Source: an uncultured Christensenella sp.
GTDB lineage: Bacteria; Bacillota; Clostridia; Christensenellales; Borkfalkiaceae
Direction of reading: 5' to 3'
Assembly (NCBI GenBank): GCA_910577875.1
Contig: CAJTNY010000011.1
Coordinates: 1-53,334 of the forward strand
Length of the DNA: 53,334 bases
Each line of letters begins with the position of its first letter. Position 1 is the stretch's first letter. A model generated the notes under the pieces. The model saw nothing but the letters and a program-made list of their open reading frames with translations. It had not been told where the DNA came from and searched no databases. The position numbers were made by a program, and so were the translations under genes. This document shows positions 8,019 to 15,750 of the stretch, piece after piece.

Positions 8019-8047
8019 TTGCAATTAAAGACTGTAAAACATATAAT
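8019..8047 (+). promoter_or_regulatory. Sigma-A promoter of the cysE-cysS-alaS unit
   Basis: TTGCAA at 8019-8024, 17-bp spacer, TATAAT at 8042-8047. The leader of about 37 bases is too short for a T-box, and no T-box sequence is visible. Confidence 0.7.
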
Positions 8048-8090
8048 GTAAAGTACTTGATTATTTTAAATCGGCAAGCGGATAGTTGAA

Positions 8091-8750
8091 ATGTTTTTTA
8101 AGCGATTGAGAATGGATATAGCGGCGGCTAAGAATAATGACCCTGCCGCGCGGAATAAGTTTGAAATTTTTCTTACTTATTCGGGTGTGCGCGCTTTATC
8201 TATGCACAGATTCGCAAACAGACTTTACCGAATGCACTTAAAACTTCTTGCGAGAATGGTTTCGCAGTACTGCAAGCGCAGAACGGGTATCGAAATTCAT
8301 CCCGCCGCGAAAATTGCCTCGGGAGTGTTTATAGACCACGGCGAAGGAGTCGTAATAGGTGAAACGGCGGAAGTCGGAACGGGCACAGTCATTTATCAAG
8401 GCTGTACTCTCGGCGGAACCGGAAAAGAAACGGGTAAGCGTCACCCGACGGTCGGTGAAAACTGCGTGATTTCCGCAGGCTCGAAAGTCCTCGGTAATAT
8501 TACCGTCGGGGATTATGCAAAAGTCGGAGCGGGCGCGGTTGTTTTAAAGGACGTTCCGCCGCACGCGACGGTTGTCGGGGTCCCCGCAAGAGTCGTCCGC
8601 ATAAACGGAAGCAAGGATAGCGTCGACCTGATTCAGGAAAAGCAGGACCCGTATCTTATAGAAATCTGCCGGTTGAGAGAGCGTTCGTTCGAACTCGAAG
8701 AGCGGATTAAGCGGCTGGAAGAGGAGAAAGGAAAAAATGAGAATTTATAA
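8091..8750 (+). CDS. cysE: Serine O-acetyltransferase
   Basis: The protein has 219 residues. It transfers acetyl from acetyl-CoA to L-serine, giving O-acetylserine, the first step of cysteine synthesis, in the cytoplasm. The short N-terminal helical domain and left-handed beta-helix built from hexapeptide repeats are clear: FIDHGEGVVIGETAEVG, YQGCTLGGTGK, KRHPTVGENCVISAGSKVLG. A polar C-terminal coiled coil follows (residues about 190-219). The gene overlaps cysS by 14 bases, an order also seen in Bacillus. No cysK is in the window. Confidence 0.95.
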   Translation: MFFKRLRMDIAAAKNNDPAARNKFEIFLTYSGVRALSMHRFANRLYRMHLKLLARMVSQYCKRRTGIEIHPAAKIASGVFIDHGEGVVIGETAEVGTGTVIYQGCTLGGTGKETGKRHPTVGENCVISAGSKVLGNITVGDYAKVGAGAVVLKDVPPHATVVGVPARVVRINGSKDSVDLIQEKQDPYLIEICRLRERSFELEERIKRLEEEKGKNENL

Positions 8751-10128
8751 TACGCTTACGCGCACAAAAGAAGAATTCAGACCGCTTGAAGACGGTAAAG
8801 TTAAAATGTACGCTTGCGGCATCACGGTATCGGGTGAAGCGCATATCGGGCACGGTTATCAGGCTTTGATTTACGATATAATGCGTAAATTTCTCGAAAA
8901 AAAGGGTTACGAAGTGACTTATGCGAGAAATTACACGGATGTCGACGATAAAATAATAAACAAGAGCAGAGAAACGGGTATACCCGCGGACAAGTATGCC
9001 GCCGATATGATTAAAAAAATCGACGGAATAATGGCGGAATTCGACGTCGGCGAACCGACGCTTTGGCTTAAAGCTACCGAAAATATTGAAAATATAATCG
9101 ATTTTATCGAAAAACTCATAGACAGCGGACACGCTTACGCCGCGAAAAACGGAGACGTTTATTTCGACGTGACGAGTTTCAGCCGTTACGGCTGTCTGTC
9201 GAACCGTTCGGTTGAAGATATGCTCGACGGCGTGCGCGTCGAGAATGGAGAAGAGAAGAAAACTCCTGCGGACTTCGCGCTTTGGAAATCGGCTAAGAGC
9301 GGCGAAATAAGCTGGGATTCGCCTTGGGGAAAGGGCAGACCGGGCTGGCATATCGAGTGTTCGGCTATGAACAGAAAAGCGTTCGGCGAACAGATAGATA
9401 TTCACGGCGGGGGCAGGGATTTGATTTTTCCCCATCACGAGAACGAGATAGCGCAGACCGAAAGTCTTACCGGTAAGCAGTTTGCAAAGTACTGGACGCA
9501 TAACGGACTTATAAAAGTGAACGGACAGAAGATGTCAAAAAGTCTCGGCAACAGCCTGCTTTTGGAAGATTTGCTGAAAAAGTATTCGAACGAAGCTATC
9601 AAATTCGCGCTTTTGCAGACGAATTACAGAAACGATATAAACGTTACGGACGGTGTTTTCGAAGAAGCTGAAAAACACGTTTCGGAGTTTTACTCCGTTA
9701 TAAAAAAGGTCGAAGACAAGTTCGGTAAAGGTTTATCGGGCAATACGGAAATAGACAAGCGGTTCGACCGTGTTATGGGCGACGATTTCAATACCGCGCT
9801 CGCGCTTTCGGATCTGTTCGGGATTTTCAAAGAGATTAATAAAAAGCTCGCCGCAAATGACTGTCAGGCGGCGGATGACGTGTATCAGGTAAGAAAAACA
9901 TATTCTCTTTTAGGACTTTTCAAAAAGCAGACTAAAGAATATTTCGATGAAATAAGCGCGAAAAATACAGAAGAAATCCCGGACGAAGTAAAGGCGCTCG
10001 CGGAAAAGAGATGGCATGCGAAACAGGCTAAAAGCTGGTCTGAGGCGGACGCGCTCCGCGCGCAGATAAGCGCGTTAGGCTATGCGGTCAAAGACGGCAA
10101 AAACGGTTATACGATAGTAAAGGAATGA
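8737..10128 (+). CDS. cysS: Cysteine--tRNA ligase
   Basis: The protein has 463 residues and charges tRNA-Cys. It is a class I synthetase: HIGH is H36-IGH-39 within CGITVSGEAHIGHG, and KMSKS is at 265-269. Zinc-site Cys/His residues are visible in YACG, HIECSAMN and HHENE. CGITVSGEAHIGHG is unusual, since most CysRS read CGPTVYDxAHIGNAR, so this is a diverged branch. It overlaps cysE and is followed after 4 bases by alaS. Confidence 0.95.
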   Translation: MRIYNTLTRTKEEFRPLEDGKVKMYACGITVSGEAHIGHGYQALIYDIMRKFLEKKGYEVTYARNYTDVDDKIINKSRETGIPADKYAADMIKKIDGIMAEFDVGEPTLWLKATENIENIIDFIEKLIDSGHAYAAKNGDVYFDVTSFSRYGCLSNRSVEDMLDGVRVENGEEKKTPADFALWKSAKSGEISWDSPWGKGRPGWHIECSAMNRKAFGEQIDIHGGGRDLIFPHHENEIAQTESLTGKQFAKYWTHNGLIKVNGQKMSKSLGNSLLLEDLLKKYSNEAIKFALLQTNYRNDINVTDGVFEEAEKHVSEFYSVIKKVEDKFGKGLSGNTEIDKRFDRVMGDDFNTALALSDLFGIFKEINKKLAANDCQAADDVYQVRKTYSLLGLFKKQTKEYFDEISAKNTEEIPDEVKALAEKRWHAKQAKSWSEADALRAQISALGYAVKDGKNGYTIVKE

Positions 10129-10132
10129 GATT

Positions 10133-11941
10133 ATGAAAATTACATCAAAACAGTTGAGAGAAAAATGGTTATCCTTTTACGAGGGTAAAGGACATGTCGA
10201 TATAGGCGCGGTTTCGCTTATAGGTGACGGAAGCACGGGCGTTATGTTCAACGTTGCGGGTATGCAGCCTTTAATGCCTTATTTGCTGGGCAAGAAACAT
10301 CCGGACGGAAAAAGGCTGTGCAACGTTCAAGGCTGCGTGCGCACAGTTGATATCGAGTCCGTCGGCGACGCATCTCATTTTACGTTTTTCGAAATGATGG
10401 GGAACTGGTCGCTCGGCGATTATTTCAAAAAGGAAAAAACTGCGTGGACTTTCGAACTTTTGACGAAGGTTTTCGGACTTGAAAAGGACAAGCTGTGCGT
10501 AACGGTGTTCGAGGGCAACGAGTCTGCTCCCCGCGACAACGAAACGGCGGAATTTCTTAAAAATCTGGGAATTGCGCCCGAGCATATCTATTTTCTCCCC
10601 AAATCCGATAACTGGTGGGAACTCGAAGGTACCGTCGGTACGCCTTGCGGACCCGACAACGAATGGTTCTATCCGCTCGACGCGGGAAAGAAAAACCCCG
10701 TGTTTCCCGACGACTATGTGGAAATAGGCAACGACGTTTATATGCAGTATAAGAAGACGGAAACCGGCTACGAGCCTCTTGAAAACAAGAACGTGGACAC
10801 GGGCTTTGGTTTTGACAGAATGCTGCTTTTTCTGAACGGACTTTCCGACGGTTATAAGACCGACCTGTTCTCGCCCGTAATAGAGGAGCTCGAACGTATA
10901 AGCGGAAGGAAATACGGCGAAGGAGAGGATACGAAGGCTATGCGTATTATAGCGGACCATACGAGAACCGCGGTTATGCTTATAGGCGACGAACAGGGTA
11001 TTCAGCCCTCGAACACGGGCGCGGGGTATATTTTAAGACGTCTTATGCGCAGGGCAATACGCTACTGCCGTCAGCTCGGCGCAGAGAGTTCGGCGATGAT
11101 TGGCGCGGCGAAGATATTCATCGAAAAAATTTACGGCGAAGCATATCCACGCCTACGGGAAAATGAAGAATATATTCTCGGCGAAATTAAAAAGGAAGCG
11201 GACAGATTCGAAGCAACGCTCGCGCAGGGCATAAAGGAATTCGAAAAGTGCGTTGCATCTTTGGAACGCAAAAATGAGTTTATGTTAAAGAGCAACCCTT
11301 CTTATGTTAAAGAAACGTTAATCGGTGGTAAACAGGCTTTCAGACTTTACGATACCTACGGTTTCCCTTTGGAACTTACGGAAGAACTGGCGGGCGAAAA
11401 CGGTTTGACGGTCGATAAACAGGGCTTTGAAGCCGCGTTCGCCGAGCACAGGGAAAAGAGCAGGGTGCTTGCTGCGGGACAGTTCAAGGGCGGTCTTGAA
11501 AGCAGTTCGGAAACGGCTACGAAGTACCATACAGCAACGCACCTTTTAAACGCCGCACTTAAAATCGTCTGCTCGCCCGACATACAGCAGAAAGGAAGTA
11601 ACATCAACGAAGAAAGACTTCGCTTTGATTTCAACTTCGCGCGCAAGCTCACGCCGGAAGAAGTGGAGAGAGTCGAAAATTTAATCAATGAACAAATTAA
11701 ACTGAACATTCCGGTGGTTTTAAAGGAAATGAGTCTGGAAGAGGCGAGAGACGGCGGTTTTGTCGGAGTGTTCGCAAGCAAGTACGGCGAAACAGTCAAA
11801 ACTTATTCTATCGGCGAATTTTCCAAAGAAATATGCGGAGGACCGCACGTATCTTCAACAGGCGAACTCGGTACGTTCAAAATTACCAAACAGGAAAATG
11901 TGTCGGCAGGTATAAAACGAATTAAAGCGATATTAAAATAA
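10133..11941 (+). CDS. alaS: Alanine--tRNA ligase, short form without the C-Ala domain
   Basis: The protein has 602 residues against about 870-880 in most bacteria. Residues 1-240 are the class II catalytic core with the motif 2 region SHFTFFEMMGNWSLGDYF and the GFDRM motif 3 region; the tRNA-recognition helices follow. The editing domain has all four zinc ligands: H466xxxH470 and C568xxxH572. The protein ends about 30 residues later, so the linker and the C-Ala domain that aids dimerisation and tRNA binding are absent. There is no frameshift remnant in the 69 bases before the next gene, so this looks like a true short form. It should still charge and proofread tRNA-Ala. Confidence 0.9.
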   Translation: MKITSKQLREKWLSFYEGKGHVDIGAVSLIGDGSTGVMFNVAGMQPLMPYLLGKKHPDGKRLCNVQGCVRTVDIESVGDASHFTFFEMMGNWSLGDYFKKEKTAWTFELLTKVFGLEKDKLCVTVFEGNESAPRDNETAEFLKNLGIAPEHIYFLPKSDNWWELEGTVGTPCGPDNEWFYPLDAGKKNPVFPDDYVEIGNDVYMQYKKTETGYEPLENKNVDTGFGFDRMLLFLNGLSDGYKTDLFSPVIEELERISGRKYGEGEDTKAMRIIADHTRTAVMLIGDEQGIQPSNTGAGYILRRLMRRAIRYCRQLGAESSAMIGAAKIFIEKIYGEAYPRLRENEEYILGEIKKEADRFEATLAQGIKEFEKCVASLERKNEFMLKSNPSYVKETLIGGKQAFRLYDTYGFPLELTEELAGENGLTVDKQGFEAAFAEHREKSRVLAAGQFKGGLESSSETATKYHTATHLLNAALKIVCSPDIQQKGSNINEERLRFDFNFARKLTPEEVERVENLINEQIKLNIPVVLKEMSLEEARDGGFVGVFASKYGETVKTYSIGEFSKEICGGPHVSSTGELGTFKITKQENVSAGIKRIKAILK

Positions 11942-12010
11942 TACAGTGTATATAGCCGATTCGGCGGAGATTACGCATAAATATTAAAACGCCCTGAATA
12001 GGTTTCAGAT

Positions 12011-13192
12011 ATGAGTTTAAACGAAGAAAATCCCGAACAATTTAATATCGGAACCGATTGCGGAAACGACGCGTTCAAAAATTTCGAAGGAAGAACGGTA
12101 GAACCGCCCAAAAAGAGTAAATACGGATGGTTGAGCTATATCCTGCTCGCCGTTGCGATAGGACTCGGTATATGGGCTATGTTCGGAATCGCAAAAGATA
12201 TGGGCGAATCTCAGTCTTTCGGTACGGTCATTGCGGGGAGCGACTGGAGGTTTGCTCTCGTACTGCTTGCGGTTATTTTATCCATTCTTTTATGCGACTG
12301 GATGAAATACGCCGTGATTATGAAAACGACTACGGGCAAATGCAATCTTCGCACAAGTCTTAAAGTCCAGCTTTTGGGGAAATTTTACGACAGTGTAACT
12401 CCGTTCGCGGTCGGCGGTCAGCCTATGCAGATTTATTATCTTCATAAGAAAGGTTTTTCCGGCGGAATTTCGAGCGCGGTGGTGCTAATCAAATACTTTA
12501 CCCAGATGTTTTGTATGTGTACGATAAGCCTTCTTCTAATGGCTTTCAATACCGGCGCGTTATCCGGCATAGGCGATGCGAAATGGCAGACAACTATTCT
12601 CGTGGGAGCGTGGATTGGTATAGCCGCGAATTTATTTTTGCCTGTAATGGTATTGATGTTCGTACTTTTTCCTAAATTTGCCCATAAGCTTGCGTCGCTG
12701 TTTATTTCGATAGGATTCAAATTAAGAATAGTCAAGGACAAAGAAAAAGCGATGTCGAAAGCATACAAAACAGTCGATGATTTCCGCGCTTCTTTCAAAA
12801 TAATGTCGCATAAGCCGTTAAATTTCGTAGTGCTTATCGTCCTGTGTATAGCCGAAGTACTTTTCAGGTTCGCGCTTCCGTTTTTCGTTATGAAAATGTT
12901 TTCCGCGTTCGGCGAGGGCGACGGCGGATTTTCGACGCTTATTTCGGTTATGGCTTTAAACGTTTACGCAACCCAAAGCGTCGCGATAATACCGACCCCG
13001 GGGAATTCGGGCGCTATCGAGAGTACGGGAACGATTGCATTTTCCGCTTTTATCACAGGCAGTGTTTTGAGCTGGTCGGTATTCGCCTGGCGCTTGTCCG
13101 TATATTACATCTATATAATAATAGGGCTCGGCATTATAGTTTTCGAGTTTATAAGAAAATTCGTTAGAAGCAGAAGGCAGAACCGACAATGA
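12011..13192 (+). CDS. YbhN/AglD-family (UPF0104, LPG synthase transmembrane-like) membrane protein
   Basis: The protein has 393 residues with a polar cytoplasmic N-terminus of about 45 residues and about eight membrane segments. Family marks are KVQLLGKFYDSVTPFAVGGQPMQIYYLHKKGFSGG and, late in the protein, TPGNSGAIESTG (split here from a longer conserved run). Relatives are lipid flippases or accessory proteins in glycolipid and surface-polymer synthesis. It overlaps the following glycosyltransferase gene by four bases, which suggests the two act on the same lipid-linked glycan. The start has only a weak ribosome binding site. Confidence 0.85.
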   Translation: MSLNEENPEQFNIGTDCGNDAFKNFEGRTVEPPKKSKYGWLSYILLAVAIGLGIWAMFGIAKDMGESQSFGTVIAGSDWRFALVLLAVILSILLCDWMKYAVIMKTTTGKCNLRTSLKVQLLGKFYDSVTPFAVGGQPMQIYYLHKKGFSGGISSAVVLIKYFTQMFCMCTISLLLMAFNTGALSGIGDAKWQTTILVGAWIGIAANLFLPVMVLMFVLFPKFAHKLASLFISIGFKLRIVKDKEKAMSKAYKTVDDFRASFKIMSHKPLNFVVLIVLCIAEVLFRFALPFFVMKMFSAFGEGDGGFSTLISVMALNVYATQSVAIIPTPGNSGAIESTGTIAFSAFITGSVLSWSVFAWRLSVYYIYIIIGLGIIVFEFIRKFVRSRRQNRQ

Positions 13193-14346
13193 AGATTTTA
13201 CAGGTTTTAGACAGTTTCTATCCCAATCTCGACGGGCCTAACGAGAGTATGGTGAATATATCCAAAAAACTGTGCGAACAGGGGCATACGGTTGAATTAC
13301 TCGTTCCGAAATATCCCGAAATCGTAGAAGTTGACGGACTGAAAATTCACCGCTGTTTTTCCGTTCCGTCCAATGAGGATTACCGTGCGGCACTGCCTCA
13401 GTTCGACAGAAGCGTAAAAAAACTCATAAAAAACGGCGGGTTCGATATTATTCACTTGCAAAGTCCGTTTATTCTTTCCAAGTACGCGCTTAAACTCGGT
13501 AAAAAATACGGTATACCCGTAGTTTTTACAATGCGTACAAAATTTAAAGAAGAATTCAAGAACCGTTTAAAAAGCAGACTGCTCGTAAAATTTATGATGG
13601 GTTATATCATGCGTTGCATAAACGGCTGTACGGTAGTGACCGCAGTTTCCCGCGGGACGGTGGATGTGTTGAGGGAATACGGCTATAAAAGATGCGAAAG
13701 CGTCAGAGTAATAGGCAACGCCACCGGTATGCTTCCCCTTTCCGCAGACCAAGAAATTACCGAAAAAATCGTAAAAGAGTACGGACTTGAAAATAATTTT
13801 ACTTTTATGTTTGCGGGAAGGCTTGCGGAAGTAAAAAATGTACAGTTGAGTTTGTCCGCTCTGTCGATTGTAAAAAAACGCGGATACGGGAATTTCAGAT
13901 TTTTAATCGTTGGCGACGGCGCTTACGGCAAAACTCTCAAAAAGAAGGCGAGCGAACTCGGACTGACGGAAAACGTGATTTTTACGGGTAAGATTACCGA
14001 TAAAAAACTTCTCGCGTCTTACTACGCCGCGGCGGATATTTTATTGTTCCCGTCTGCGTTCGATACGTTCGGTTTGGTTGTTTTGGAAGCGGCGGCTAAC
14101 GCGACTCCCACGGCGGCACTAAAAGGCAGCTGCGCTTCGGAGAGAATCGAGGACGGCGTCAGCGGTTTCGTCTGGGAGGACGGAGCGGAGCGCTGGGCTG
14201 AGAACATAATAAGGATTTTGGACAACCCCGCGACGGCTGAATTCGCGGGAGAAGGCGCGCTTAAATATGTATATGAAAGTTGGGACGGGGTTTCTAAACA
14301 GTATTCAAAACTTTATAACGAGCTTTTATGCGCCGAAAAAAAATAA
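13189..14346 (+). CDS. Glycosyltransferase family 4
   Basis: The protein has 385 residues with the GT-B fold. The N-terminal domain starts MKILQVLDSFYPNLDGPNES, with the donor domain at 190-370 containing FAGRLAEVKN, VGDGAYGK and the acidic FPSAFDTFGLVVLEAAA motif. Relatives of this type transfer glucose or other sugars to diacylglycerol or undecaprenyl carriers at the cytoplasmic membrane face. The ATGA overlap with the YbhN-type gene makes a two-gene glycolipid unit the best inference. Donor and acceptor cannot be read from sequence. Confidence 0.9.
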   Translation: MKILQVLDSFYPNLDGPNESMVNISKKLCEQGHTVELLVPKYPEIVEVDGLKIHRCFSVPSNEDYRAALPQFDRSVKKLIKNGGFDIIHLQSPFILSKYALKLGKKYGIPVVFTMRTKFKEEFKNRLKSRLLVKFMMGYIMRCINGCTVVTAVSRGTVDVLREYGYKRCESVRVIGNATGMLPLSADQEITEKIVKEYGLENNFTFMFAGRLAEVKNVQLSLSALSIVKKRGYGNFRFLIVGDGAYGKTLKKKASELGLTENVIFTGKITDKKLLASYYAAADILLFPSAFDTFGLVVLEAAANATPTAALKGSCASERIEDGVSGFVWEDGAERWAENIIRILDNPATAEFAGEGALKYVYESWDGVSKQYSKLYNELLCAEKK

Positions 14347-14389
14347 TTTTAAAATTTTAAAAAACTTTGTAAACCCGATACAAAACGGC

Positions 14390-14418
14390 TTGACAGAAAT
14401 TTTATAAAATAATAAAAT
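14390..14418 (+). promoter_or_regulatory. Promoter and leader of rplM-rpsI
   Basis: TTGACA at 14390-14395, 17-bp spacer, TAAAAT at 14413-14418. A leader of about 60 bases follows, which is where Firmicutes carry the L13 leader; I cannot confirm that fold by eye. Confidence 0.75.
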
Positions 14419-14486
14419 AAGTTTACGTTTTAAGATTATTAAAAAAAAGACATTTCGTATTGAAATAGTAATTTAAGGAGCAAACA

Positions 14487-14918
14487 ATGAAAACCTATAT
14501 GGCAAAAGCCGAGACAGTTGAAAGAAAATGGTACGTTGTCGATGCTGCGGGAATTCCCCTCGGCAGGCTTGCATCCAAGGTGGCTGCCATACTCCGCGGT
14601 AAAAATAAACCCACGTTCACGCCTAACGTTGACACGGGTGATTTCGTAATCGTGGTAAACAGCGACAAAGTAGTTTTAACCGGCAAAAAACTCGACGATA
14701 AATTCTACCGTTATCATACCGGATATATCGGCGGGCTGAAAGAGATTTCTTATAAAAAAATGCTTGCCGAAAAGAGCGACCTTGCCGTTTACGAAGCCGT
14801 TAAGGGTATGCTGCCCAAGAACTCTCTCGGAAGGGATATGATTAAAAAGCTTCGCGTTTATAAAGGCGCGGAACACAACCATTCGGCGCAGAAGCCCGAA
14901 GAGCTGAAATTATATTAA
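14487..14918 (+). CDS. rplM: 50S ribosomal protein L13
   Basis: The protein has 143 residues, the usual length. Conserved segments include WYVVDAAGIPLGRLAS, LRGKNKPTFTPNVDTGDFV and the GMLPKNSLGRDM loop near the end. It binds 23S rRNA early in large-subunit assembly. AAGGAG precedes the ATG and rpsI follows 20 bases after the stop, the standard pair. Confidence 0.98.
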   Translation: MKTYMAKAETVERKWYVVDAAGIPLGRLASKVAAILRGKNKPTFTPNVDTGDFVIVVNSDKVVLTGKKLDDKFYRYHTGYIGGLKEISYKKMLAEKSDLAVYEAVKGMLPKNSLGRDMIKKLRVYKGAEHNHSAQKPEELKLY

Positions 14919-14938
14919 GGTAAGAGGAAGATTAAAAT

Positions 14939-15352
14939 ATGGCAAAGGCTAATTTAAAGAAAAAGCTTCAATTCTGGGGAACAGGCAGAAGAAAGAAAGC
15001 TATCGCGCGCGTTCGTCTCGTTCCCGCGGGTACGGGCGTTATAGAAATAAACGAAAGAGCTTTCGAGGATTATTTCCCTCAGGGTGTTTTGCAGTATGTC
15101 GTTAAACAGCCGCTTACCCTTTTGGGCGTAGAAAGCAAATACGACGTTCTTGTAAACGTTTACGGCGGAGGATATACCGGACAGGCTAACGCTATCCGTC
15201 TCGGTATAGCGCGCGCCCTTCTTCAAGCAGAAGAGGGATGCCGTCCCGCACTCAAAAAAGAGGGCTTCTTAACCCGCGACCCGAGAGTCAAAGAAAGAAA
15301 GAAGTACGGCTTGAAAAAAGCTCGCCGCGCTCCTCAGTTCTCGAAGAGATAA
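14939..15352 (+). CDS. rpsI: 30S ribosomal protein S9
   Basis: The protein has 137 residues. It carries GTGRRKKAIARVRL, the GGGYTGQANAIRLGIARAL core and the conserved basic tail ending in QFSKR, whose last Arg reaches the P-site tRNA. It is the second gene of the rplM-rpsI operon and is closed by a terminator 12 bases downstream. Confidence 0.98.
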   Translation: MAKANLKKKLQFWGTGRRKKAIARVRLVPAGTGVIEINERAFEDYFPQGVLQYVVKQPLTLLGVESKYDVLVNVYGGGYTGQANAIRLGIARALLQAEEGCRPALKKEGFLTRDPRVKERKKYGLKKARRAPQFSKR

Positions 15353-15364
15353 TTCAGAAAATAC

Positions 15365-15383
15365 GAGAGGCTTTTTGCCTCTC
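15365..15383 (+). terminator. Terminator of rplM-rpsI
   Basis: GAGAGGC (15365-15371) and its complement (15377-15383) flank a TTTTT loop and are followed by TTATTTTTTT. It also lies just beyond the stop of the convergent small gene and may serve both strands. Confidence 0.85.
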
Positions 15384-15399
15384 TTATTTTTTTACGTTC

Positions 15400-15624
15400 T
15401 CATTTCGTGTGTGTGCCGTTTGAACGTACCCTGTTCGAAATTCTTTCGTGCCGTTCAATAACGCTCGCCATAACATTGGGAACTTCCTCTGTCTTTTCAT
15501 GCCGTACTGCTCGGGTTTCGGTCGGCTCGGGGGGCGGGTTTTCTTCCGCATTGTTCTTATCAGGTTTTACCGAAAGTCCTTCCAATGCCTTAATTAAGTT
15601 CAATAGTGCGAATTTTTCCGTAAT
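15400..15624 (-). CDS. Small conserved-looking protein with an apparent AUU start codon
   Basis: On the minus strand a consensus AAAAGGAG lies six bases before ATT (15622-15624), followed by an open frame of 74 residues. Read from there the protein begins MTEKFALLNLIKALEGL, an amphipathic helix, then a proline- and glutamate-rich linker and a charged helix with VIERHERISNRVR. The only conventional alternative, TTG at 15601-15603, has no ribosome binding site and would remove the first seven residues. AUU starts are rare and known mainly from infC and pcnB. Family unrecognised. Confidence 0.6.
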   Translation of the reverse strand: MTEKFALLNLIKALEGLSVKPDKNNAEENPPPEPTETRAVRHEKTEEVPNVMASVIERHERISNRVRSNGTHTK

Positions 15625-15671
15625 AAAACACTCCTTTTAATAAATTTTCGTTAAAATCAAGCCGAAATTTA

Positions 15672-15700
15672 TTGCTTAAACTTTCGGTTTGGTATATAAT
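15672..15700 (+). promoter_or_regulatory. Sigma-A promoter of the large surface protein gene
   Basis: TTGCTT at 15672-15677, 17-bp spacer, TATAAT at 15695-15700; GGTGGAG precedes the ATG at 15751. Confidence 0.75.
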
Positions 15701-15750
15701 ATTCAATGCTTATAAAGTAATTAAATAGTTTTACTCGGTGGAGTCTCAAT

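Noticed and set aside
8048..8090. T-box leader for cysE-cysS-alaS
   Set aside because: The leader is about 37 bases, too short, with no T-box sequence.
8707..9501. 264-codon minus-strand ORF
   Set aside because: Antisense shadow of cysS; no ribosome binding site and no recognisable protein.
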